64,000 nucleotides of DNA, taken from assembly GCA_009377865.1 (NCBI GenBank), contig WHTH01000003.1, positions 1 to 64,000 of the forward strand. The letters run 5' to 3'. Every line of letters starts with the position of its first letter. Position 1 is the first letter of the stretch. Shown here one piece after another: positions 22,629 to 32,316 of the stretch. The position numbers and the translations under genes were made by a program. The notes beneath the pieces were generated by a model that was not told the origin of the DNA, searched no databases, and worked only from the letters and a program-made list of their open reading frames with translations. The DNA comes from Pseudonocardiaceae bacterium (GTDB lineage: Bacteria > Actinomycetota > Actinomycetes > Mycobacteriales > Pseudonocardiaceae).

Positions 22629-25178
22629 CTACTCGTCGCCGGAATCGGCTTCGGGAGCCTGCGGGGGTGGTTCCGGCTCGTCCGCCTCCTCCTCCTCGTC
22701 CGAGCAGAACGGGAAGCAGTCATCGGCGGGCTCGGGCTCCGGGATCGGCTCCGGCTCCGGGATCGGCTCCGGTGTCGGGATCGGCTCCGGTGTCGGCTCC
22801 GGTGCGGCCTCGGTCGTCTCCGGTGCCGGTGGCTCCGGAGCGGTTTCTGCGACCAGCTGGTCCTGGGCCGGGCCGCCGGCGACACCGAGCAGCTCGAATG
22901 ACGGGAAGGACTCCTGCTCGGTGCCCTCGAGATAGTTGTTCATGAATCGCTGCCAGATGGGTCCCGGCAGGCTCCGGCCGACGATGTCGCCGCCACTGGA
23001 ATCGACGATCGCGGCATTGGCGGGATCGCCGACCCACACCGCAGCGGAGATCGACGGGGTGTATCCGACGGTCCATGCCGCGGAGTTGTTGCCGGTGTCG
23101 CCGAGCTGGTGGGTCCCGGTCTTGGCGGCGACCTGGCGGCCGTCGTCGAGCGGGAACTCCGAGGATTCGGCGACCCGGGTCAGCGTCTCGGTGACGTTGC
23201 GCGCCAGTTGCGTGTTGCGCTCGGCGTCGGCCGCGTCGAGTGCCTGCTCGGGATCGGCCGGGTGCTCGTAGACGGTGGCGCCCTCGGCGTTGACGTACTC
23301 CTGGACGAAGAACGGTTCGTTGCGCATCCCGTCGTTGGCGAACGTGCTGAAGGCGCCAGCCATGTCGATGACGCGCACCGGGTACTGGCCAAGCGTGATG
23401 CCGAGACCTGGCTGCCCGTTGCTCGCCTCGACCAGCGACTTCTTCCCGCCGATCTCTTCGGGGATACCTGCTTGCAGTGCCGCATCGCGCACCGCGCGCG
23501 GACCGACGTCGGCGGCGAGCTGCACGAAGGTGGTGTTGACCGACTCCGTCATCGCCTCGCGCAACGTGAGGGCGTTGTAGCTGGCGCTCTCGTTGTTCGA
23601 GAAGTCGATCCCGTTGATGGTCAGTGGGGAGTCGCCGTCGTAGACCGAGTTGATGCTGATGTCCTGCTGCAGCGCGGCCAGCATCGTGAATGGTTTGAAC
23701 GACGAGCCCGGGTTCCACGCCGGACCTCCCGCGAGGTCGTAGCCGGTCCCCTCCTCGCCGCCGAAGTATGCGGACACACCGCCGGTACTCGGGTCGGTCG
23801 CCACCAGCGCCGAGCGCAGGTTCTCCGGTTGCCCGTCGAGCTCGGTGAGCACCGCGTCGCGGGCCGCCTGCTGGGCACGCGAGTCGATCGTCGTCACGAC
23901 CTTGCCGCCGTTGCCGGCGAGCTGGTCGCGCGACAGGCCCTGCGCCTCGAGCTCCTCTAGCGCCTTGTTGATGATGTGCGCCCGGTCGTCGTCGGGCGAT
24001 CCGGGCACCGCCTCCTCGGGCGGGATGGTGGCCGGGAACGGCAGCTCCTGGCGCTCCGAAGCCGTGAGCCAGCCCTCCGCGACCATCCCGTCGAGCACGA
24101 AGTTCCAGCGGAACTGTGCCTGGCCCAGGTTCTTGGCCGGGTCCCAGCGCGACGGCGACTGGATCACGCCGGCCAGCAGTGCGCTCTCGGAGGGAGTGAT
24201 GTCCTGTACGTCCTTGCCGAAGTAGGCCTGCGAGGCGGCCTGCACGCCGTAGGCGCCCCGGCCGAAGTAGATCGTGTTGAGGTAATTCTGCAGGATCTGC
24301 TCCTTGGAGCTCTCCTTCGTCAGCTTCGCGGCGAGGATGACCTCGCGATACTTGCGCAGATAGCTGTACTCGTCCTCACCGGTGGCGACCTTGACGTACT
24401 GCTGGGTGATCGTCGAGCCGCCGCTGCTCCCGCCGGTGGTCTGGTCCCACACGGCGCGGCCGATACCCACCACGTCGAAGCCCGGGTTGGATCGAAAACT
24501 ACGGTCCTCGGCGGCGAGCGCGGCGTTGCGCAGGTGCATCGGGACCTCGCTGATCGGCACGACGACCCGGTTGCCCTCCTCGGGAACGTAGCGACCGATC
24601 TCGGTCTCGCCATCGGCGTAGTACAGCGTGGTGACCTGCTTGCGCTGCTCGGCCAGCGCAGCCGGTGATGGCACGTCGTAGACCAACCAACCGATGAAGA
24701 ACGCCGCGACCGGGGCCAGCACCGCCAGTAGGCATGCGACGAGCGCGAACCGGCGGATGCGCCCCCAGCGGCCTGGGCGCTCGTCCCCGTCGTCGTCCGG
24801 CGGCATCCCGTGACCTCCGTCATCCCCGCCACCACCCCTGCCACCACCACGGTCCACGGGGGGAGGCGGCGGAATGCGCTGGCCGTGCGTGAGCAGGTCG
24901 GGCGCATCCCGCCGCGGTGGTTTCGCTGCGCGCGCGGTGGCAGTGACGTCGGTGTCGCGATCGGAGAAGTCGGGCACGAAATGCCCGGTGGCATCCGGGT
25001 CGTGGGGCCGGCCGGCATTCGGTGGTGGACCGGCGTTCGGTGCCCGGCGGTCGTGCCGACGCGGGCCACCTGGCACGGGCGGGGGCGGGCCTGGTCGCCA
25101 ACCCGGCGGCGGAGCCGGCGCGCCCCGGCCGCCCGGCTCCCACGAGTGCCGACCACCGTCACGTCGCTCGTCGCTCAT
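22629..25178 (-). CDS. ponA: Bifunctional class A penicillin-binding protein (PBP1)
   Basis: An 849-residue protein. A long Pro/Gly/Asp-rich cytoplasmic segment precedes one transmembrane helix (~144-166). The GT51 transglycosylase domain follows, with 'NAALAAEDRSFRSNPGFDVV' and 'GGSTITQQYVK' and 'YLNTIYFGRGAYGVQAASQA'. The transpeptidase domain has S-x-x-K in 'PGSSFKPFTMLAAL', S-x-N in 'TESVNTTF' and K-T-G in 'AAKTGTHQLGDT'. The C-terminus lacks a PASTA domain and ends in Pro-Glu repeats (PEPIPEPEP) and an acidic cluster. It polymerises and cross-links peptidoglycan. Upstream of the GT87 gene. Confidence 0.96.
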   Translation of the reverse strand: MSDERRDGGRHSWEPGGRGAPAPPPGWRPGPPPPVPGGPRRHDRRAPNAGPPPNAGRPHDPDATGHFVPDFSDRDTDVTATARAAKPPRRDAPDLLTHGQRIPPPPPVDRGGGRGGGGDDGGHGMPPDDDGDERPGRWGRIRRFALVACLLAVLAPVAAFFIGWLVYDVPSPAALAEQRKQVTTLYYADGETEIGRYVPEEGNRVVVPISEVPMHLRNAALAAEDRSFRSNPGFDVVGIGRAVWDQTTGGSSGGSTITQQYVKVATGEDEYSYLRKYREVILAAKLTKESSKEQILQNYLNTIYFGRGAYGVQAASQAYFGKDVQDITPSESALLAGVIQSPSRWDPAKNLGQAQFRWNFVLDGMVAEGWLTASERQELPFPATIPPEEAVPGSPDDDRAHIINKALEELEAQGLSRDQLAGNGGKVVTTIDSRAQQAARDAVLTELDGQPENLRSALVATDPSTGGVSAYFGGEEGTGYDLAGGPAWNPGSSFKPFTMLAALQQDISINSVYDGDSPLTINGIDFSNNESASYNALTLREAMTESVNTTFVQLAADVGPRAVRDAALQAGIPEEIGGKKSLVEASNGQPGLGITLGQYPVRVIDMAGAFSTFANDGMRNEPFFVQEYVNAEGATVYEHPADPEQALDAADAERNTQLARNVTETLTRVAESSEFPLDDGRQVAAKTGTHQLGDTGNNSAAWTVGYTPSISAAVWVGDPANAAIVDSSGGDIVGRSLPGPIWQRFMNNYLEGTEQESFPSFELLGVAGGPAQDQLVAETAPEPPAPETTEAAPEPTPEPIPTPEPIPEPEPIPEPEPADDCFPFCSDEEEEADEPEPPPQAPEADSGDE

Positions 25179-25271
25179 GCGTTTGCCTCCCAGACCAGGT
25201 TGCGGAGTCTCGGGGGTGCTCGCTGGAGATAACGGCCGAAGGCCCCGGCAGGTGCGCTTGCAGGGGCCGAA

Positions 25272-25694
25272 TCACTCCGCCGCAGTCCTCCGGCGCGACC
25301 GGCGGCTACCGACACCCGGTGTCCCCAGGACGTACGACTGCACCAGATGGTTCCAGCTGCAACTGCGGCAGACCTCGACGACGTGCACGTTGAACTCCTC
25401 GAACAGTGTCGCCATCCTGCTCAGTTCCTCGCGGGTACGGGCGGACCCGGCGGCGTGCTTGAGCTCGTCACCATAGACCCACGAGACCAGCGTCAGCGGC
25501 TCCTTACGACAGACCGGGCAGGTGACCGAACTGGGCTCGCCGTGGAACTTCGCCGCCCGCAGCAGGTACGGATTGGCGTCGCAGACCTCCATCACGCCGA
25601 CGCGGCCGGAGTAGACCTCCGCGAGCAGCGCACGACGCTGCAACGCATAGTCCACCATCTGCCGTTGGGTCCGCACGCTCCACAGCGTACGCAA
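25272..25694 (-). CDS. DUF5318 zinc-ribbon-like protein
   Basis: A 140-residue protein beginning 'MRTLWSVRTQRQMVDYALQR'. Two Cys pairs, 'TCPVCRKEPLTLVSWVYGDE' and 'VVEVCRSCSWNHLVQSYVLG', could bind one zinc, and 'VCDANPYLLRAAKFHGEP' is the conserved family core. The last ~15 residues are basic. It sits upstream of the PBP1 gene as in mycobacteria, where its function is also unknown. The 93 bases before the PBP1 start hold no other gene. Confidence 0.85.
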   Translation of the reverse strand: MRTLWSVRTQRQMVDYALQRRALLAEVYSGRVGVMEVCDANPYLLRAAKFHGEPSSVTCPVCRKEPLTLVSWVYGDELKHAAGSARTREELSRMATLFEEFNVHVVEVCRSCSWNHLVQSYVLGTPGVGSRRSRRRTAAE

Positions 25695-25802
25695 CGCCGC
25701 TGCACGTCACCGCTGCGGAGTTCGAGCAACGGTCAGGCATGCTCGTGCCCGGTCAGCGGCCGGTGACGTACCTCACTTCCACTCGTCACGCTGCCATCGA
25801 TG

Positions 25803-25818
25803 TATCGGATCGATATAG
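25803..25818 (+). promoter_or_regulatory. Candidate promoter/operator of the padR-ino1 operon
   Basis: TATCG-GAT-CGATA (25803-25815) is an inverted repeat overlapping an AT-rich -10-like stretch (GATATAG), ~40 bases upstream of the PadR start. PadR proteins commonly bind such dyads upstream of their own genes. The arms are only five bases, so this is a weak prediction. Confidence 0.3.
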
Positions 25819-25854
25819 TGGCCGCAGGTTTATCGTGTCCCAGGAGGTGTGCCC

Positions 25855-26481
25855 GTGCTCGAGCTCGCCGTGCTCGGCCTGCTGCACGAGTCGCCCATGC
25901 ACGGCTACGAGCTGCGTAAACGCCTTACCTCCCTGCTGGGCGCGTTCCGCGCGTTCTCCTTCGGCTCGCTGTACCCGACGCTACGCCGGCTGCAGCGCAG
26001 CGGGCTCATCGTCGAGGAGGGCGACCAGAGCAACGGCTGGGGTCGTCGCGCCCGGCGGGTCTACGAGTTGACCGCCGAGGGCAAGGAGCGGTTCGCCGAC
26101 CTGCTCGCCGACGCCGGACCGCAGACCTGGGAGGACGACGGGTTCGGCGTGCACCTGGTCTTCTTCTCCCGGACCCCGGCGGAAGTCCGGATGCGGATCC
26201 TCGAGGGCCGTAGGCGCCGCGTCGAGGAACGCCGGGAGGGGCTGCGCTGCGCGCTGGCCCGTGCCGGCGGGCAGATCGACCGCTACACCCGTGAGCTGCA
26301 CCGGATGGGCCTCGACTCCACCGAGCGGGAAGTGCGCTGGCTCAACGAGCTCATCGCGCACGAGTGCACCGATCCGGAGCCGACGAAAGATCCACACAGC
26401 GCCGCCAACGAACACCATCGGGCCGCCAACGAGCACTACAGGGCTGACAACAATCACAGAGGAAGGGCCGACCATGAATGA
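25855..26481 (+). CDS. PadR-family transcriptional regulator
   Basis: A 208-residue protein. The GTG at 25855 is chosen because AGGAGG lies at a normal distance and it gives the usual PadR start '[20 protein letters not shown]'; the GTG at 25849 abuts the ribosome site. A winged helix spans ~1-85 ('[20 protein letters not shown]', '[12 protein letters not shown]'). A C-terminal helical dimerisation domain follows, then a His/Asn-rich tail with near-repeats ([18 protein letters not shown]). Its 3' end overlaps the ino1 start by eight bases, so it probably controls inositol synthesis. The same pair occurs in mycobacteria. Confidence 0.9.
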   Translation: MLELAVLGLLHESPMHGYELRKRLTSLLGAFRAFSFGSLYPTLRRLQRSGLIVEEGDQSNGWGRRARRVYELTAEGKERFADLLADAGPQTWEDDGFGVHLVFFSRTPAEVRMRILEGRRRRVEERREGLRCALARAGGQIDRYTRELHRMGLDSTEREVRWLNELIAHECTDPEPTKDPHSAANEHHRAANEHYRADNNHRGRADHE

Positions 26482-27592
26482 GGGCCGGGAGGAGCGGGGA
26501 CGTCGGGTCCCGGGTGCCGGCGTACGGGTGGCCGTCGTCGGCGTCGGCAACTGCGCGGCATCGCTCGTACAGGGTGTGCACTACTACCGCGACGCCGACC
26601 CCGGGACCCGGGTCCCGGGCCTGATGCACGTGCAGTTCGGCGACTACCACGTCGGCGACCTGCAGTTCGTCGCCGCATTCGACGTCGACGCGAAGAAGGT
26701 CGGTCGCGATCTGTCCGAGGCGATCGTTGCCAGCGAGAACAACACGATCTCGATCTGCGACGTACCGCCACTGGGACTCACGGTGCAGCGCGGCCACACG
26801 CTCGACGGTTTGGGCGAGTACTACCGCGAGACCATCTCGGAGGCCGACGACGAGCCGGTCGACGTCGTCGCGGCGCTGCGTGACAGCGGCACCGACGTGC
26901 TGGTCTGCTACCTGCCGGTCGGGTCCGAGCAGGCCGATCGCTTCTACGCGCAGTGCGCGCTCGACGCCGGGGTGGCCTTCGTCAACGCGCTTCCGGTGTT
27001 CATCGCCAGCGATCCGGAATGGGCGGCGAGGTTCACCGCGGCCGGGTTGCCGATCGTCGGCGACGACATCAAGTCGCAGGTCGGCGCGACGATCACGCAC
27101 CGGGTGCTGGCCAAGCTGTTCGAGGACCGCGGGGTCGAACTGCTTCGTACCTACCAGCTCAACTTCGGCGGCAACATGGACTTCCTGAACATGCTGGAGC
27201 GCAAGCGGCTGCAGTCGAAGAAGATCTCCAAGACGCAGTCGGTGACCTCCCAGATCCCGCACGAGATGCAGGGCGCCGACGTCCACATCGGACCATCGGA
27301 TCATGTGCCGTGGCTCGACGACCGCAAGTGGGCCTACGTCCGGCTGGAGGGGCGCTCGTTCGGTGACGCCCCGCTCAACATGGAGTACAAGCTCGAGGTG
27401 TGGGACTCGCCGAACTCCGCCGGCGTGATCATCGACGCGGTGCGCGCGGCCAAGATCGCGAAGGACCGCGGGATCGGTGGCCCAATCCTGTCCGCCTCCT
27501 CGTACTTCATGAAGTCGCCGCCGGAGCAGTACTCCGACTCCGATGCCTACGACGCGGTCGAGGCGTTCATCCGTGGCGAGCGCGACCGTTGA
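26474..27592 (+). CDS. ino1: Inositol-3-phosphate synthase
   Basis: A 372-residue protein of the short actinobacterial type. The Rossmann NAD site is '[20 protein letters not shown]'; '[13 protein letters not shown]', '[18 protein letters not shown]' and '[20 protein letters not shown]' include the catalytic Lys region, and '[20 protein letters not shown]' and '[20 protein letters not shown]' complete the fold. It converts glucose 6-phosphate to inositol 3-phosphate, feeding phosphatidylinositol and, in actinomycetes, mycothiol. The ATG at 26474 overlaps the PadR gene, and GGAAGG precedes it. Confidence 0.96.
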   Translation: MNEGREERGRRVPGAGVRVAVVGVGNCAASLVQGVHYYRDADPGTRVPGLMHVQFGDYHVGDLQFVAAFDVDAKKVGRDLSEAIVASENNTISICDVPPLGLTVQRGHTLDGLGEYYRETISEADDEPVDVVAALRDSGTDVLVCYLPVGSEQADRFYAQCALDAGVAFVNALPVFIASDPEWAARFTAAGLPIVGDDIKSQVGATITHRVLAKLFEDRGVELLRTYQLNFGGNMDFLNMLERKRLQSKKISKTQSVTSQIPHEMQGADVHIGPSDHVPWLDDRKWAYVRLEGRSFGDAPLNMEYKLEVWDSPNSAGVIIDAVRAAKIAKDRGIGGPILSASSYFMKSPPEQYSDSDAYDAVEAFIRGERDR

Positions 27593-27603
27593 CCCCCCGG
27601 AGT

Positions 27604-27631
27604 GTCGGCGCGCCAGTGCCGGCGCGCCGGC
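27604..27631. terminator. Bidirectional terminator between ino1 and leuS
   Basis: Two copies of GGCGCGCC (27607-27614 and 27621-27628) pair with each other; flanking bases extend the stem to about 11 bp with a 6-base loop. It sits in the 48-base gap between the convergent ino1 and leuS genes. Confidence 0.65.
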
Positions 27632-27640
27632 TCCTGGGGA

Positions 27641-30538
27641 TCAGAGGACGACGTTGACCAGACGACCGGGGACGACGATCACCTTGCGCGGCTCGCCGCC
27701 GGCGACCAGCTCCGCGATCCGCTCCTCGGACAGGGCGGCCGAGCGCACCTCATCCTCCCCGGCCGAGGTGGCGACGACCACCCGGGAGCGCACCTTGCCG
27801 TTCACCTGGATCGGGTACTCGGTGGTCTCCTCGAGGAGGTACTCCGCATCGGCCTCGGGGAACGGGCCGTGAGCCAATGACCCCCGATTCTCGCCGACAC
27901 TGTGTCCCAGCCGCGACCACAGCTCCTCGGCGAGGTGCGGGCACAGCGGCGCCAGCATCAGCACCATCGGCTCCGCCACTGACCGCGGCGTCCCCGCACG
28001 GCCGCCGTAAGTCTTGGTGACGTGGTTGTTCAGCTCGATCAGCTTCGCGGCGCCGGTGTTGTAGCGCAGCCCGGCGAAGTCCTCGTGCACCCCGGCGATC
28101 GTGCGGTGCAGCGCGCGCAGCGTCTCGACGCCGGGCTCGTCGTCGACGACCCGTAGCTCGCCGGTGGACTCGTCGACGAGGTTGCGCCACAGCCGCTGCA
28201 GGAATCGGTGTGCCCCGACGACGTCCTTGGTCGCCCACGGCCGGGAGGCCTCCAGCGGGCCCATCGACATCTCGTAGAGCCGCAGCGTGTCCGCACCGTA
28301 GCGCTCGGACATGTCATCGGGGGAGACGGCGTTGCGCAGGCTCTTGCCCATCTTCCCGTATTCCCGGCGCACCGGCTGGCCCTGCCAGAAGTCACCGTCC
28401 TCGCGCTCCTCGACCTCTTCGGCGGGCACGTACATACCCCGCGAGTCGGTGTAGGCGAAGGCCTGGATGTAGCCCTGGTTGTACAGCCGACGATAGGGCT
28501 CCTCGGAGGAGACGTGCCCCAGGTCGTAGAGCACCTTGTGCCAGAAGCGGGAGTACAGCAGGTGCAGCACCGCGTGCTCGACACCGCCGACGTAGAGGTC
28601 CAGCCCGCCCGGGTCCTCGTCGCCGTGCAGCTCGGGTCGCGGGCCCATCCAGTACCGCTCGTTGGCCGGGTCACACATCGCCTCGTCATTGGCCGGGTCG
28701 ATGTAGCGCAGCTGATACCAGCAGGAACCGGCCCACTGCGGCATGACGTTGGTGTCGCGGTGATAGGTGCGCGGGCCGTCGCCCAGATCGAGTTCGACCT
28801 CGAGCCAGTCGGTCGCCTTGGCCAACGGCGGAGCGGGCTCGGTGCTCGCGTCGTCGGGGTCGAATGCGGCGGGCGCGTACTCCTCGACGTCGGGCAGCAC
28901 GACGGGCAGCTCCGACTCGGGCAGCGCGACCGGTTGGCCGGCAGTGTCGCCCTCGGTGGCATAGACGATGGGGAACGGCTCACCCCAGTAGCGCTGCCGG
29001 GCGAACAGCCAGTCACGCAGCTTGTACTGCACCGTGCCCTCGCCGTGCCCGGTCGCCTCCAGCCACTCGGTGATCGCCTTCTTCGCCTCGTCGACAGCCA
29101 GGCCGTCCAGGCTGATCTCCGAGTTCGCCGAGTTGATCGCCGGGCCCTCGCCGACGTAGGCCTGCCCGGCGAAGTCGTCGGGCGGGGCGACGGTACGGAC
29201 GATCGGCAGCCCGAAGGCCTCGGCGAAATCCCAGTCGCGCTGGTCCTGCCCCGGCACAGCCATGATCGCGCCGGTGCCGTAGCCCATCAGCACGTAGTCG
29301 GCGATGAACACCGGGATCGGCTCGCCGGTCGCCGGGTTCGTCGCGTGCACGCCGAGGAACACTCCGGTCTTGTCCCGGTTCTCCTGACGGTCCAGTTCGG
29401 ACTTCTGCGACGCCTGCCGCCGGTACTCGGCGACGGCCTCGGTTGGGGTGTCGCCGTCTCCTGTCCAGGTAGCGTCCACATCAGATGGCCAGTGGTGCGC
29501 GGTGATCGCCGAGACCAGCGGGTGCTCGGGTGCCAGCACCATGTAGGTCGCGCCGAAGGCCGTGTCCGGGCGGGTGGTGAAGACGTCGATACCGGCCGTC
29601 TCGCCGATGCCGGTCTGCACCGGGAACCGGATACGCGCACCGTGACTGCGGCCGATCCAGTTGCGCTGCATGGCCTTGATCTTGTCCGACCAGTCCAGCC
29701 GCTCCAGGTCGTCGACCAGCCGGTCGACATAGGCGGTGATCCGCATCATCCACTGCTTGAGGTTCTTGCGGAACACCGGGAAGTTGCCGCGGTCGCTGCG
29801 GCCTTCGGGGGTGACCTCCTCGTTGGCCAGCACGGTGCCGAGGCCGGGGCACCAGTTGACGGGTGCCTCGGACAGGTAGACGAGGCGGTACTCGTTGATG
29901 ACGGCTCGCTGCTCCGCTGTGGACAGTTGCGCCCACGGCTGCCCGTCCGGTGTGGATCGTTGTTCCGATGCGAACTGCTGTTCCAGTTCCGAGATCGGCC
30001 TCGCCCGGTCGGCGTCGGTGTCGTACCAGGAGTTGAAGATCTGCAAGAAGATCCACTGGGTCCACCGGTAGTACCCGATATCGGTGGTGGCGATCCGCCG
30101 CCGCTCGTCATGGCCCAGACCCAGCCGGCGGAGCTGCGCCAGGTACCGGACGATGTTGTCCTCGGTGGTCGTGCGCGGGTGGGTGCCGGTCTGCACGGCG
30201 TACTGCTCCGCGGGCAGTCCGAAGGCGTCGAAGCCCATGGTGTGCAGCACGTTGCGCCCGTTCATCCGGTGATATCGGGCGAAGACGTCGGTGGCGATGA
30301 AGCCGAGCGGGTGCCCGACGTGTAGCCCGGACCCGGACGGGTACGGGAACATGTCCTGCACGAACAGCTTGTCCTCGGGCACAGCAGCGCCGTCCGACGG
30401 CCGCATCGGCCCAGCGGGGTTGGGAGCGTGGAACGTGCCCCGCTCGGTCCAGCGGTCCTGCCAGCGCCGTTCGATCTCGCCGGCCATCGCCGCGGTGTAG
30501 CGGTACGGCGGTGCGGCTTCGGTGTCGCGCGTGCTCAT
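27641..30538 (-). CDS. leuS: Leucyl-tRNA synthetase
   Basis: 965 residues from the ATG at 30538, which follows CGGAGG. The class I signatures are '[20 protein letters not shown]' (HIGH) and '[17 protein letters not shown]' (KMSKS in the KMGKS variant seen in relatives). The CP1 editing domain is visible in '[20 protein letters not shown]', including the Thr-rich motif that hydrolyses misacylated tRNA. The C-terminal tRNA-binding domain ends '[17 protein letters not shown]', then '[19 protein letters not shown]'. It charges tRNA-Leu. The leader carries a Leu-codon peptide and hairpins. Confidence 0.98.
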   Translation of the reverse strand: MSTRDTEAAPPYRYTAAMAGEIERRWQDRWTERGTFHAPNPAGPMRPSDGAAVPEDKLFVQDMFPYPSGSGLHVGHPLGFIATDVFARYHRMNGRNVLHTMGFDAFGLPAEQYAVQTGTHPRTTTEDNIVRYLAQLRRLGLGHDERRRIATTDIGYYRWTQWIFLQIFNSWYDTDADRARPISELEQQFASEQRSTPDGQPWAQLSTAEQRAVINEYRLVYLSEAPVNWCPGLGTVLANEEVTPEGRSDRGNFPVFRKNLKQWMMRITAYVDRLVDDLERLDWSDKIKAMQRNWIGRSHGARIRFPVQTGIGETAGIDVFTTRPDTAFGATYMVLAPEHPLVSAITAHHWPSDVDATWTGDGDTPTEAVAEYRRQASQKSELDRQENRDKTGVFLGVHATNPATGEPIPVFIADYVLMGYGTGAIMAVPGQDQRDWDFAEAFGLPIVRTVAPPDDFAGQAYVGEGPAINSANSEISLDGLAVDEAKKAITEWLEATGHGEGTVQYKLRDWLFARQRYWGEPFPIVYATEGDTAGQPVALPESELPVVLPDVEEYAPAAFDPDDASTEPAPPLAKATDWLEVELDLGDGPRTYHRDTNVMPQWAGSCWYQLRYIDPANDEAMCDPANERYWMGPRPELHGDEDPGGLDLYVGGVEHAVLHLLYSRFWHKVLYDLGHVSSEEPYRRLYNQGYIQAFAYTDSRGMYVPAEEVEEREDGDFWQGQPVRREYGKMGKSLRNAVSPDDMSERYGADTLRLYEMSMGPLEASRPWATKDVVGAHRFLQRLWRNLVDESTGELRVVDDEPGVETLRALHRTIAGVHEDFAGLRYNTGAAKLIELNNHVTKTYGGRAGTPRSVAEPMVLMLAPLCPHLAEELWSRLGHSVGENRGSLAHGPFPEADAEYLLEETTEYPIQVNGKVRSRVVVATSAGEDEVRSAALSEERIAELVAGGEPRKVIVVPGRLVNVVL

Positions 30539-30574
30539 CGTGGTCCTCCGGGTACCCGGCCCTGACAACAGCGA

Positions 30575-30651
30575 ACCCCTCCGGCGTGACCGTGAGGGGT
30601 CGCCGCGCTGACGTCGTCGGTTCGTCTGGTTCTCGACGATTCAGCGCGGCG
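30575..30651 (-). promoter_or_regulatory. Candidate transcription attenuator in the leuS leader
   Basis: On the minus strand two hairpins follow the leader peptide. Hairpin 1 pairs CGCCGCGCTGA (30651-30641, holding the end and stop of the leader peptide) with its exact complement at 30611-30601. Hairpin 2 pairs ACCCCTC (30600-30594) with GAGGGGT (30581-30575), extended by CGG/CCG around a bulged A. The tail of hairpin 1 (CGGCG, 30605-30601) can instead pair with CGCCG (30586-30582) inside hairpin 2, giving mutually exclusive folds as in classical attenuators. No clear U-run follows. Confidence 0.6.
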
Positions 30652-30679
30652 GAAGAAGGAGCCGGCGGGCCGTGCTCAT
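30641..30679 (-). CDS. Leader peptide of leuS (Met-Ser-Thr-Ala-Arg-Arg-Leu-Leu-Leu-Pro-Pro-Arg)
   Basis: A 12-codon open frame ends 102 bases before the leuS start and contains three consecutive Leu codons (CTC CTT CTT). CTT is a poor codon in such a GC-rich genome, which favours stalling when charged tRNA-Leu is short. The stop codon lies in the first arm of hairpin 1. A -10-like TAGCAT is seven bases upstream of its ATG, so it may be translated from a leaderless or nearly leaderless transcript. Too short for family recognition; the role is inferred from position and codons. Confidence 0.6.
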   Translation of the reverse strand: MSTARRLLLPPR

Positions 30680-30686
30680 GGCCGTG

Positions 30687-30692
30687 ATGCTA
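30687..30692 (-). promoter_or_regulatory. -10 element for the leuS leader transcript
   Basis: TAGCAT on the minus strand (30692 to 30687) fits the actinobacterial -10 pattern TAnnnT and ends seven bases before the leader-peptide ATG. No convincing -35 is seen. The divergent SdpI-like gene starts just beyond it, so the two promoters would be back to back. Confidence 0.45.
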
Positions 30693-30698
30693 CCGGGT

Positions 30699-31115
30699 AT
30701 GCCCACCACATATCCTGCTCGGGTGTCCGCACGCCTGCTGCTCGGAGCTGTGTTGACCGTTGCCGGGCTGGCGCTGGTGTCCGTCGCAGTGCTCGGGTGG
30801 CGCGGCCTGCTGCCCCGCAACCGCGTCGCCGGCGTACGGACCCCGGCATCACTGCGCTCCGACGCGGCCTTCCGGGTAGCGAACCGGGTCGCCGCACCAC
30901 CGCTTGGGGCGGCCGGCGTGGTCTGTGCAACCGGCGGGGCGCTGTGCTTCACCACGACGGGCGCTGTGCTCGCTGTCATCGCCGGTGTCACCGGCGCGGG
31001 CACGCTGACGCTCGTCGTCGCGGGCGGCGTGCTGGGCAACCGCGCCGCCGAGGCGGTGCACGATGGCGCCTCCTGTGCCGGCTGCCCCGCTTCGGGCTGC
31101 ACAGTCAGGGGCTGA
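30699..31115 (+). CDS. SdpI-family membrane protein
   Basis: About 138 residues from the ATG at 30699 (a GTG at 30723 is possible; neither has a clear ribosome site). Three hydrophobic helices flank the family hallmark 'GWRGLLPRNRVAGVRTPASL', which resembles the SdpI/YhfL loop 'RNxxxGxRTxxt' followed by the charged 'RSDAAFRVANRVAAPPLG'. SdpI gives immunity to a secreted killing factor in Bacillus; in actinobacteria such proteins are mostly uncharacterised. The C-terminus has four Cys/Gly-rich residues (CAGCPASGC). Divergent from leuS. Confidence 0.78.
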   Translation: MPTTYPARVSARLLLGAVLTVAGLALVSVAVLGWRGLLPRNRVAGVRTPASLRSDAAFRVANRVAAPPLGAAGVVCATGGALCFTTTGAVLAVIAGVTGAGTLTLVVAGGVLGNRAAEAVHDGASCAGCPASGCTVRG

Positions 31116-31129
31116 CAGGCCGGTAGCCA

Positions 31130-31154
31130 GGCCGTGAAGGGCACCCTCACGGCC
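31130..31154. terminator. Terminator hairpin between the SdpI-like and DUF427 genes
   Basis: GGCCGTGA (31130-31137) pairs with TCACGGCC (31147-31154), and the inner GGG pairs with CCC around a bulged A. It lies between two convergent genes and can serve both. Confidence 0.65.
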
Positions 31155-31216
31155 TCCGACGCAGTGAATGCGCCCTTGTCGGCGACTCGGCAACGTGGCG
31201 TGATCAAGGCAGGGCG

Positions 31217-31747
31217 TCACCAGCCCCAGCTGCCCGCGCCACCCTTGAACGGGCCGACCACGTCGGAGGTGATCCAGCCACCGTAGAAATCCCCCGGCTG
31301 CGAGGTCACCTGCTCGCCGTCGACGGTGATCTCGTCGAACCGGCCGGAGTAGACCGCCACCCGGTCGAGCAGCTGGGGGTAGCGCAGGTCCGGTTCCGGA
31401 TACCACCAGCCGACCTCGACCAGCGGGTCCGCACCGGGCACCAGCACGTCGATGTAGCGCGCCTCACCCTTGAACTCGCAGAAGGTCAGCCGCGCGGCGG
31501 TGCCCAGTGGGACCCGGAACTCGGAGCGGGGCAGGTAGTAGGTCGGCGGGTGCGACGTCTCCAGCACGCGGACCACGTCGTCAGTGTCGAGCACCAGCGT
31601 GTCGTGGTGCACGATGCGCACCCGCCGCCGTCCCCGCTCGGCCCGGGGCGGACGGGGGTAGTCCCACACCGATTCCTGTCCGGAGGAGCGTGGCTCCGGG
31701 TCGACGGGCTGAGATCGTCTCGGGCCAGCGCGTCTCCATCGCATCAT
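31217..31747 (-). CDS. DUF427 domain protein
   Basis: A 176-residue protein (start at either of two adjacent ATGs, 31747 or 31744). The core is DUF427: 'ESVWDYPRPPRAERGRRRVR', 'TYYLPRSEFRVPLGTAARLT' and 'TFCEFKGEARYIDVLVPG', with the Trp-rich 'VGWWYPEPDLRYPQLLDRVA' and closing 'DDFYGGWI'-like segment (read GDFYGGWITSDVVGPFKGG). The fold is a small beta-tent barrel; the function is unknown. A basic, disordered ~25-residue N-terminus precedes the domain. Confidence 0.85.
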   Translation of the reverse strand: MMRWRRAGPRRSQPVDPEPRSSGQESVWDYPRPPRAERGRRRVRIVHHDTLVLDTDDVVRVLETSHPPTYYLPRSEFRVPLGTAARLTFCEFKGEARYIDVLVPGADPLVEVGWWYPEPDLRYPQLLDRVAVYSGRFDEITVDGEQVTSQPGDFYGGWITSDVVGPFKGGAGSWGW

Positions 31748-31804
31748 CTGCCTACCTCTCGCATCGCCTGGGCGCCGCCCGGTGCCCTCGAGGTCGCTTC
31801 GTTC

Positions 31805-32316
31805 CTATCGTTCCTGCGGTTCCGGGGTGCCGTTGGGCCAGATGCAGGGCGAGACCGCGCCGATGTTCAACTGCCCGTCGACGCTGCTCGACAAGGACAT
31901 CCTGAAGCTATCCTCGCGGTTTTCCACCGACAAGAATGCGGCTTCGGAGTCGGTGTCGTCGGTCAGGATTCCCCAGCCGTTGTCGACCCAGTAGCGTTCG
32001 ACCGCGGCGAACACCTCCGCGTTACGCTCGGCGGGGATGTCCCTGAGCCAGTAGCCGTTACTGACCGTTATTCTCCCCAGCGGGCCATTGTCACCCGAGG
32101 GTCACACGGCCGTGAGCCCACGAATGACTGGCGCTCCAGACGCGGCGCGGGCTCGATGACCGCCACTGTGTCGTCGACGTGCTGCTGCACCCGATCGGTG
32201 GCTTGTTGCTCGTTCAATGTCGGCTCCATCCCCACTCCCCACGAACACCCACCGAGTAACACCAGCGCCACCAGCCCGGCGACCGCCGCCCGTGCCCACA
32301 GCCGCGACCTGGTCAT
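31805..32316 (-). pseudogene. Frameshifted lipoprotein gene of the WXG100/DUF1023 cassette
   Basis: The ATG at 32316 opens a lipoprotein signal: 'RAAVAGLVALVLLGGCSWG' with a lipobox Cys. The frame is protein-like to 'RQSFVGSRPCDP' near 32099, then needs a one-base shift to continue as 'GDNGPLGRITVSNGYWLRDI' and 'ERYWVDNGWGILTDDTDSEA', ending at 31805. Both halves together make ~170 residues, the size of small lipoproteins that accompany WXG100/DUF1023 pairs in actinobacteria. The start overlaps the DUF1023 stop (ATGA). A sequencing error cannot be excluded. Confidence 0.7.

Noticed and set aside
28208-30325. ~700-codon plus-strand frame opposite leuS
   Set aside because: The leuS strand has complete class I synthetase motifs; the opposite frame has no protein family signal.
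14057-30538. Idea that the dnaB-leuS block was inverted to the other side of the origin
   Set aside because: The order differs from mycobacteria but agrees with that of Streptomyces, so mycobacteria are more likely the rearranged case.
30539-30700. T-box riboswitch upstream of leuS
   Set aside because: No T-box sequence or specifier stem is seen; the Leu-codon leader peptide explains the region better.
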